From: CBFHWY01 sp965659675
GTDB taxonomy: Bacteria > Bacteroidota > Bacteroidia > Flavobacteriales_G > Salibacteraceae
Reading direction: 5' to 3'
Length of the DNA: 7,252 nt
NCBI GenBank assembly: GCA_965659675.1
Contig: CBFHWY010000108.1
Coordinates: forward strand, 1-7,252
Positions 1 through 5,928 of this stretch are shown piece by piece. The position numbers and the translations under genes are program-made. The stretch's first letter is position 1, and each line of letters opens with the position of its first letter. The notes under the pieces were generated by a model. That model saw only the letters and a program-made list of their open reading frames with translations, searched no databases and was not told where the DNA came from.

Positions 1-1314
1 TTCCATAGTCCCAAATTCCAACAACCACTCAAAAATCGAGAGAACCTTTCCCATTGATTTTGGTGATTCGTTTTTAAGCATGAATAATAGGCTTACAGTT
101 TTCTTGACACGTTTTACACTTGTGTCACTATTAAAATCTCCTAGGTCCAGGATAAAGCGTTCTTCACGCAATAGGCTAGTTTTAACCCCATTTTTCGTTT
201 CGGTTTTTGGTAAGAATAATTCACTCAAAAATTTTTCGATTAGACTGGTTCCAGGATGTTCACGGTGAATGGCGAGGGTTTGAAGCAATACATTCTCAAA
301 GGCTTTAAAATGAATCTTGCCTTCTTGGGTTAAGTTGCCGGGATGCCGAAATGAAAATGGTTCATACTTTATGGCATGTGGACGGTACAAACCATCCGGA
401 AGCTTTTGTATTTCTGTTTTCTTTTCATTAACCACAAAGTTGAATTCCTTGAGTTTGTCAATTACAACTTTGATAATGCGTTTGGCTTCTGATTCGCTGT
501 TGCATAAAATTCTGTAATCATCTTTGAAACGCGAAGCCAGATAACCACCTTTGATTTCTTGATCTAACCTTTGACTGATTTTCAAATCGCGCTCGCTGAG
601 AATGATTTCTGCCACCAAATCACTCACTACCGGACCAATAGGTATGCCGACTGTTCTGCGGTCGTTGGCATTTTGGAATAGCCTATCTAGTCGGTTACCC
701 CATTTGGATTCACTTGTATCCTTTCCACAAATATTACGACCATCATTGCCTTTTCTGCCTTCCCAAGCCCAACAGATTGTATGAGTGTAAATGGATGGAT
801 AAAAGTTGGTTATGTCCAACCTTACCAAGTGTGAGTATTGATGAGCTTCGGCTACCAAATCCTTTTCGGCCATTTCTAAAAACTCATAGATCATTCTGCC
901 TGAGCGCAGCGGCTTTCTTCCTTCACCTTCTTCGTTGACCGGGATAGGAAAAGAATAACTGTAAATTTTATTGGCCGGATTAAATAGATGCGCATAAATA
1001 GCTTCCCACTCTTGATTTATTTCCCAAACTATGTCATGGTAAAAATGGGGGTGCAAAACGGCAAACTCACGTTCACTGAGATCTGTTTTGGGAAAGCTGA
1101 TTTTGGCGAGATCTTTTTGCTTGCCATTTTTAAGTTTTTCATGACTGTTATATCTGCTTTTTTTACGCAGTTTCCAATCTTTGACTTTAAAACTCGGTGG
1201 TAAAACATAAGGCTCCGGATAATAGCCTTCATTCAGCAACCATTCAGGTATTTGCTTTTTAGATTCCTCAATTAATGCAGCTGTGCGTTCACGATGTTCC
1301 TGTGGCAAACTCAT
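1..1314 (-). CDS. Reverse transcriptase of the abortive-infection/defence-associated kind, 3' end outside window
   Basis: This open frame of 438 codons starts at ATG 1314-1312 and has no stop before the left edge, so the C-terminus is missing. It reads as an RNA-directed DNA polymerase. Visible motifs are a basic KPLRSGRMI stretch (residues 134-142), motif A VRLDITNFYPSIYTH with catalytic D167, motif B VGIPIGPVVSDLVAEI (222-237), motif C RFKDDYRIL with D265 and D266, and a motif D-like FVVNEKKTEIQKLP (293-306). Motif C is FxDD, not the commoner YADD. About 45 residues separate motifs A and B, rich in W, G, K and R. After about residue 330 the protein becomes helical and resembles the alpha-helical C-terminal part of Abi/UG-type reverse transcriptases. 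I see no group II intron maturase or HNH part and no retron-like noncoding RNA. The start overlaps the methyltransferase stop by one base (TGATG), so expression is probably coupled to it. The family assignment is firm; the exact UG/DRT class is not assigned. Confidence 0.93.
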   Translation of the reverse strand, partial: MSLPQEHRERTAALIEESKKQIPEWLLNEGYYPEPYVLPPSFKVKDWKLRKKSRYNSHEKLKNGKQKDLAKISFPKTDLSEREFAVLHPHFYHDIVWEINQEWEAIYAHLFNPANKIYSYSFPIPVNEEGEGRKPLRSGRMIYEFLEMAEKDLVAEAHQYSHLVRLDITNFYPSIYTHTICWAWEGRKGNDGRNICGKDTSESKWGNRLDRLFQNANDRRTVGIPIGPVVSDLVAEIILSERDLKISQRLDQEIKGGYLASRFKDDYRILCNSESEAKRIIKVVIDKLKEFNFVVNEKKTEIQKLPDGLYRPHAIKYEPFSFRHPGNLTQEGKIHFKAFENVLLQTLAIHREHPGTSLIEKFLSELFLPKTETKNGVKTSLLREERFILDLGDFNSDTSVKRVKKTVSLLFMLKNESPKSMGKVLSIFEWLLEFGTME

Positions 1315-1316
1315 CA
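1312..1316 (-). promoter_or_regulatory. TGATG stop-start overlap coupling methyltransferase and reverse transcriptase
   Basis: On the minus strand the methyltransferase stop TGA (1316-1314) shares its A with the reverse transcriptase ATG (1314-1312). Such one-base overlaps commonly let terminating ribosomes restart, giving linked amounts of the two proteins. No Shine-Dalgarno sequence is needed or seen. Confidence 0.8.
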
Positions 1317-4300
1317 GCTCTCCAATATTGGTTTCAAAATCTCTGGACTTCTCACTGCAAAGAGCTTCATGCGGTTACGCACTTCATTGCCAGGGTGGCT
1401 CCAGGTTGCTTGTAGTTGTTCAATTACCTTTTCTTTCTCTGGGTCATTTAAACTATCAAAATCTCGCCCTTGCAAGGCTTGGTTAATGTCTTGCTCCACA
1501 AATTTCAAGACATCAATCTCACGCTCTTCCATATGGTCTGGGAAGTACAAGTTATATATGATTGAATCAGACACAGTCTGAAATGTGCTATAATTAGCCC
1601 CTTTTTTTACACAGTTTATAATTAGGGAACACAAATCATCCAATGATCGACATTTTAGAAGATCACGAACTAAAGGAATCTTCAAAAGATGAAAAATTTT
1701 TGTTTCAATGAAAGTATCTCCTAGACGGGGTGCAGCATATGTTCGAATATAGTAGTTTGCGAATCTTGAAAGAATTAGAGGAAGTACTCTTTTTAGATTA
1801 TCTTCATTATTTACTGAGTAATCCTTGAATTGTAAAGAGAAGAAATTATTGGATGCGTAAGTATTTAGGTCATAAAAAGCCTTGATAGGGTTTCCTGTTC
1901 GAGTAATATAAATCTTGGGTTGGCTAAATATTTTTTCATCCCTTAGGGATGCATAAAAGCCCTTATCTTTTTTTATTATTTCTTTTCTATAGTCAACATA
2001 CCAACCTGAAGTCTGCGAACTATAATTTGAAATTTGATCGCCTGCTCTTCCACCATAGAACAATGGTTTAAAATTGCCTTCGCCTATTGAATTATGAAAT
2101 AATAGCTCCCTAGAATTTCCTGTATGTATACCTTCATGACATTGTAGAATTGAATCTAGTGTTGATAAATCTCTTAGGTGAGAGTAAAGACCAATTTCTA
2201 CGTCTTTAACTTTTAGATTATATGAATACTCATGTTCTGGATAAATGAAGTCTTCTTTACTTAAGGTATAATTTTTAACAACCTGCTCTTTAGCATTAAA
2301 ATCATACAGATACTTCTTAATCCTGCAGACTGGGCATTGATTGGACTGATTAATCAGTAATACGCAAACATCGTGTTCCACATAAACAAATGGCTTATAT
2401 TCTTCAGGTATACCAGTGTTTAAATACCAAGATACTTCATACAAAGAGTCTTTTAACCACTGCCTTGTTTTTGAAAAATCCTTTATAAGTATCGAGTCGG
2501 GTAATACATAACTAATAACACCAGAACTATGGTTCATTGCTTCCCCAACAAAATATGCAAAGCTATTTGGTGTGGAGGAATCAATTCTGGGATATGTTAC
2601 TTTAAACAAAGCTTTATCCTCTTTAGATAAGTCAGCGCCCCATGGAGGGTTACCAATCATAATGTCGAATCCTCCTAAGATGTCGAACATCCATTCCGGA
2701 TCAAAGAAGGTTGAGGAGGCGTTTTGGTCATAAGGGTCCCATCCAGCTAGTTTTTCTGCCGTATCATTTGGCCAGCCACTTTGCTTTAATTCATTAGCTA
2801 TTGCATTTCTAAGTTCTTCATCCTTTTGGCGGTATTTGAGTTTGGTGTCCTTGGTTCGCGCACTAAAGAGTTTATGTCTGACTTTTTTAAGTTCTGACTC
2901 TAGCTCTTTTATTCTGCCGCCATCAAATATGTTTAGCTGATCTTTCGGTTTTTCAATCCCAATCAAGGTATTGGCCGTAACAAACTTGGTTTCCAGGTTG
3001 GGTAGTGGACGGATACTGAAATTTTCCGTAGGATTATCTGTAGCCTTTTGGTCAACCACTAAAGAGATAAAGAAACGCAGCTTAGCAATCTGTGTGGCAA
3101 TAGGCTGAATATCGACACCATAGATGCAGTTTTCAATCAAATAAAGCTTGCGGGCATAATCGGGGTCGTTTATGTTTTCATCAAAGGCATTGTTGATTTC
3201 AATCAGTTTTTCTTCCCGTTCTTTTTTGTCTTCTATGCCGTAGGCTTCCTCTGTAGCGGAAATGGCTTTGTTGAGTTGTACTTCTTTCCAATATTCGTTT
3301 TGCAGGTCAAGCTTTTGCAGTATGTGTACCATCTTTTGCAGAATACCCATAGGAAAAGCACCCGAACCACAGGCAGGGTCAAGAATGGTGCATTCATCCA
3401 ATGCTTTTACAATGCGTTTGCTCAAATTGGCATTTTCGTCAAATGGATTGACAGGATCAAAAGAAGTCAGCTGGTGAAGCTTTTTATCCAGTTCCTTTTC
3501 ATCCATGTCCCAGTCGGAAACCGCATTTTTCAGATAAGCAATTAAGCTTTCATCCACCATGTAGTTTACAATCTCTCGAGGTGTATAAAAAGAACCCGTT
3601 TGCTTTCGTGCTGTAGTCTTAGTTTCAGGATTATAACTAGCGAGCAAGTTCTCAAACACTTTACCCAAGAGTTCCGGGTCGAGTGCTACATCTTCTTCAA
3701 TAGGTGTATTCTCAGTTATCGTGAATTTGTAAGATTTTAAAATGTTGATGAGTCCTTTTACAGCAGCTTGTTTGGTGCCTTTATTTTTCACCCCATATTC
3801 TGCACTTAAATCCACTTCTTCGGCTGTACCAAAAAAGAGGTAGTCAGGAACAATCAGTTGTTCTCCTTTGGTCATTTGGTCAGAAAAGCCATCGATGTAC
3901 AAGTTTTGGTATTTGTCATCCAAGCATTCAAACAGCCCTCCGTTCAGGAATGGAACGGTTTGGTTCATCATCTTCAAAAATGCATCTGGATTTTTGAAAT
4001 ACTTTTTATACCGCATCAGGTAATCAATTCCTCTGTGTGTGCCGTACCCATCACCTCTAAATCCTCTGGTTCGATTGTCAACACCATCTGCCTCAATTGG
4101 GCAGTTTAGTGAAGCAAAAAACAAGTTTTGAAGGATAGCTTTACAGTAGACACTGTCTTTGTTCGCTTGAGCAAACATGGTTCCTTCTTCGTGGTATGGT
4201 GAGATTTCATTCAGAATGTCTTTTTGTAAGGCATCCAAATCGAACAAGGCTTCTGGGATGAGTTTCTTCTCCTTTATAAACCAGGTAAATAGTAGCCGTG

Positions 4301-5108
4301 TCAATAACCGAATAACATTTGTAGCGTTGTGCTCTTGAATAAGCTCATCCAGCTTCTGCTGCTCGAACTTTCCGAATTTTTCAACGACAGCTTCGGTGGT
4401 TGGCCTGTTTGGGAAAGTAACGTGTTTAACAGCCCAGAAATACCAGTTAGAAAGCTCCTGATAGAATTTCTTGTTGAGAACACTTACGCTAAATACTTCT
4501 TGCCAATAGGTGTAGAGTTTAGCAAATGAATCAACCGTTTTTGTTCCTGAGGTAGGAATGCGCAATTGGTTGATGATGTCCTCATGTCCACGGTGAGGCT
4601 TTTCAATATTGATGTCACGTAAGAGGGATACTTTTCCCGCCTTTTCTCCTTCACGCCAAGCTTGTTTGTATTTGAGTCGTTCAGTGTTAGCAAAGGCAAT
4701 GTAATTGGCCTCATCATTTTGGTACTTAAACACCAGGACCACAGGAGTATAATAGAATTCACGGTTAAAGGCTCTTGAGATCTCGGCAAGCTGCGATCGG
4801 GTAGGTAAGAGATTCTTAACTCGTTGATTTAAGGTGATGCCAAACACGAGAATCCCGTCATAGTCTGATTTGATTTGCTGGGTATCTACACTTTGATTGC
4901 CTTCAAATGCGGCATCATCAATCATTCCAACGAAATAGACATCATTCACCAATTGAAAGGTCTCATTATCCTTGTAGGTTAATTCACTCAGAATCTCTTT
5001 GGCTGTGGTAGGTTCGTCAGCGATATAATTCATCGGCACTTTCAACTCATTGAAAAGAGCTTTGATGGCCGGAAGAAATGGTATGTCTTTAAAGTGATTC
5101 AGTTTCAT
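1314..5108 (-). CDS. Eco57I-type N6-adenine DNA methyltransferase with C-terminal specificity region
   Basis: This protein of 1264 residues probably transfers a methyl group from S-adenosylmethionine to adenine N6 in a specific DNA site. Residues 1-300 form a conserved N-terminal part (TRSQLAEISRAFNREFYYTP at 103-122, then an EKAGKVSLLRDI and PHRGHEDII block at 155-179) in which I cannot find a clear PD-(D/E)XK triad. TGSFYTPREIV at 504-514 precedes SAM-binding motif I, DPACGSGAF, at 577-585. GVDIQPIATQIAKLRF follows at 664-679, a charged probable coiled coil at about 731-775, and the adenine-MTase catalytic motif IV, NPPW, at 820-823. Residues from about 864 onward would hold the target recognition domain, and their DNA is unusually AT-rich. 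The size fits type IIG/ISP, PglX or DrmMI-like (COG1002) enzymes. The ATG directly follows the KilA-N stop codon with no gap, and the stop overlaps the reverse transcriptase start. Whether the protein also cuts DNA cannot be told from the sequence. Confidence 0.95.
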   Translation of the reverse strand: MKLNHFKDIPFLPAIKALFNELKVPMNYIADEPTTAKEILSELTYKDNETFQLVNDVYFVGMIDDAAFEGNQSVDTQQIKSDYDGILVFGITLNQRVKNLLPTRSQLAEISRAFNREFYYTPVVLVFKYQNDEANYIAFANTERLKYKQAWREGEKAGKVSLLRDINIEKPHRGHEDIINQLRIPTSGTKTVDSFAKLYTYWQEVFSVSVLNKKFYQELSNWYFWAVKHVTFPNRPTTEAVVEKFGKFEQQKLDELIQEHNATNVIRLLTRLLFTWFIKEKKLIPEALFDLDALQKDILNEISPYHEEGTMFAQANKDSVYCKAILQNLFFASLNCPIEADGVDNRTRGFRGDGYGTHRGIDYLMRYKKYFKNPDAFLKMMNQTVPFLNGGLFECLDDKYQNLYIDGFSDQMTKGEQLIVPDYLFFGTAEEVDLSAEYGVKNKGTKQAAVKGLINILKSYKFTITENTPIEEDVALDPELLGKVFENLLASYNPETKTTARKQTGSFYTPREIVNYMVDESLIAYLKNAVSDWDMDEKELDKKLHQLTSFDPVNPFDENANLSKRIVKALDECTILDPACGSGAFPMGILQKMVHILQKLDLQNEYWKEVQLNKAISATEEAYGIEDKKEREEKLIEINNAFDENINDPDYARKLYLIENCIYGVDIQPIATQIAKLRFFISLVVDQKATDNPTENFSIRPLPNLETKFVTANTLIGIEKPKDQLNIFDGGRIKELESELKKVRHKLFSARTKDTKLKYRQKDEELRNAIANELKQSGWPNDTAEKLAGWDPYDQNASSTFFDPEWMFDILGGFDIMIGNPPWGADLSKEDKALFKVTYPRIDSSTPNSFAYFVGEAMNHSSGVISYVLPDSILIKDFSKTRQWLKDSLYEVSWYLNTGIPEEYKPFVYVEHDVCVLLINQSNQCPVCRIKKYLYDFNAKEQVVKNYTLSKEDFIYPEHEYSYNLKVKDVEIGLYSHLRDLSTLDSILQCHEGIHTGNSRELLFHNSIGEGNFKPLFYGGRAGDQISNYSSQTSGWYVDYRKEIIKKDKGFYASLRDEKIFSQPKIYITRTGNPIKAFYDLNTYASNNFFSLQFKDYSVNNEDNLKRVLPLILSRFANYYIRTYAAPRLGDTFIETKIFHLLKIPLVRDLLKCRSLDDLCSLIINCVKKGANYSTFQTVSDSIIYNLYFPDHMEEREIDVLKFVEQDINQALQGRDFDSLNDPEKEKVIEQLQATWSHPGNEVRNRMKLFAVRSPEILKPILES
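1561..2520 (-). other. AT-rich segment matching the target recognition region of the methyltransferase
   Basis: By hand count 309 of 960 bases are G or C (about 32%), against about 42-48% in sampled 60-base blocks of the catalytic part (for example 2641-2760 and 3301-3420) and about 37-43% in blocks of the neighbouring genes. The segment codes for residues about 864-1183, just after the NPPW motif, where Eco57I-type enzymes carry their DNA specificity domain. The reading frame is intact throughout. The shift is gradual at the left side and sharper near 2520. Exchange of the specificity domain by recombination is the likely reason, but this is inference. Confidence 0.65.
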
Positions 5109-5111
5109 TTA
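5106..5111 (-). promoter_or_regulatory. Gapless TAA-ATG junction between KilA-N and methyltransferase genes
   Basis: The KilA-N stop TAA (5111-5109) is followed directly by the methyltransferase ATG (5108-5106). The bases before it are A-rich and have no Shine-Dalgarno motif, which is usual for Bacteroidota starts. Together with the 4-base spacing at 5925-5928 this leaves no room for an internal promoter outside coding sequence. Confidence 0.7.
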
Positions 5112-5924
5112 CTTCAATTTTTTCAAATTTGAATTGTTCACCAAGGAAGTCATTTGAGTAATAGCAATCGAGTTAAGCTGCTTCAATCTTTCCGACTGAC
5201 TCAAACCTTGACGAATCAGCACAGCATTAATGCTTTCCAGATTGGAGAGCACTACCAGTTGTTCCAATGTGGCATCATCTCGCATGTTGCCTTTGGCATC
5301 CGGATTCTCAGTTCGCCAATCTGCTGCGGTTTTACCAAAAAGTGCCATGTTCAATAAATCAGCCTCCGAGGCATAGACCCATGAGACTTGCTTGGCTGAT
5401 AGCTTTTCGGGTATTAATTGCTCCTTAATCGCATCAGTATGGATGGTATAATTTACCTTGGCAAGGGTACGTTGCAGGTTCCAGTCTAGCTTTTTGCGGT
5501 TGTTTTCATCTTCTTTTAAGCGCTTATATTCTTGAATGAGATAAACCTTGAATTCAGCACTAATCCACATTCCAAACTCAAAGGCAATATCAATGTGGGC
5601 GTAAGTACCTCCATATCTGCCAGAAGTTGCTTTTAATCCAATAGCATTGGTTTTTTCATTCCACTCTTTAACGCTAATTTTATAATTGTTCAAGCCTGCC
5701 TGACTTCTAATTATGGCGAATTCGCCATAATTAAAATCCGGATTATTGACAGATTCCCAAATTCCAAGAAATTCAACCGTATTGCGGTTTCTAAGCCAAT
5801 CAGATATAAAAAAGTCCCCATCTTTTGCCTTAAGCATATCAGTCAGTGAAATATACTCACCTTCTTTTTCAACAGATATGGTTACGTCTGTTCCCTTAAC
5901 ACTGAGCTTCTTTTTCTTTGCCAT
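5109..5924 (-). CDS. KilA-N domain DNA-binding protein
   Basis: This complete protein has 271 residues. A lysine-rich N-terminus (MAKKKKLSVKG) precedes a KilA-N domain at about residues 23-136. Its recognisable pieces are YISLTDMLKAKDGDFFISDW, the NPDFNYGEFAIIRSQAGLN block, and SGRYGGTYAHIDIAFEFGMW followed by ISAEFKVYLIQEYKRL. A C-terminal part (about 155-271) contains VYASEADLLNMALFGKTAADW and TLEQLVVLSNLESINAVLI, a tail I associate with Bacteroidota KilA-N/RhuM-like proteins. KilA-N domains occur in phage and viral proteins and are thought to bind DNA; the in vivo role of this subfamily is not known. It lies 4 bases after the helicase stop and abuts the methyltransferase start (TAA then ATG), so all are probably co-translated. 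A regulator, an assembly partner or a DNA-targeting subunit are all possible. Its own coding sequence holds a perfect 26-base palindrome. Start: the first in-frame ATG after the helicase stop; no Shine-Dalgarno sequence is visible. Confidence 0.93.
   Translation of the reverse strand: MAKKKKLSVKGTDVTISVEKEGEYISLTDMLKAKDGDFFISDWLRNRNTVEFLGIWESVNNPDFNYGEFAIIRSQAGLNNYKISVKEWNEKTNAIGLKATSGRYGGTYAHIDIAFEFGMWISAEFKVYLIQEYKRLKEDENNRKKLDWNLQRTLAKVNYTIHTDAIKEQLIPEKLSAKQVSWVYASEADLLNMALFGKTAADWRTENPDAKGNMRDDATLEQLVVLSNLESINAVLIRQGLSQSERLKQLNSIAITQMTSLVNNSNLKKLK
5708..5733. repeat. Perfect 26-base palindrome inside the KilA-N gene
   Basis: Two 13-base arms, TAATTATGGCGAA and its exact reverse complement, meet at 5720/5721 around an EcoRI-like GAATTC core. 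The site codes for residues 65-72 of the KilA-N protein (NYGEFAII). By my estimate from base composition, a perfect palindrome of this length is expected in about 2 of 10,000 windows this size. In RNA it could form an 11-bp stem with a 4-base AAUU loop. The inner part GGCGAATTCGCC follows from the G-E-F-A residues with this codon choice, so coding constraint explains some but not all of the symmetry. A dimeric protein site, such as an autoregulatory operator, is possible but unproven. Confidence 0.85.
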
Positions 5925-5928
5925 GGCA

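Noticed and set aside
1..1314. Group II intron, retron or diversity-generating element for the reverse transcriptase
   Set aside because: The start codon overlaps the upstream gene, there is no room for a structured RNA or template repeat upstream within the window, and motif spacing and the C-terminal region do not look like a maturase.
80..1581. Several plus-strand open frames of 60-95 codons
   Set aside because: They lie opposite the reverse transcriptase and methyltransferase genes, have low-complexity products without recognisable domains, and conflict with well-supported minus-strand coding.
1585..1615. T-rich run after a short imperfect hairpin as a terminator
   Set aside because: It lies inside the methyltransferase coding sequence, in the wrong direction for the operon, with a stem of only about four pairs.
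2325..2336. CPVC (C925-C928) in the methyltransferase as a zinc-binding site
   Set aside because: No second CxxC or CxxH pair lies close enough to complete a zinc site; C990 and H991 are too isolated to claim it.
5122..5133. 12-base palindrome TTCAAATTTGAA just before the methyltransferase start
   Set aside because: It is short, fully AT-rich and codes for N-L-K repeats at the KilA-N C-terminus; such sites are common by chance at this composition.
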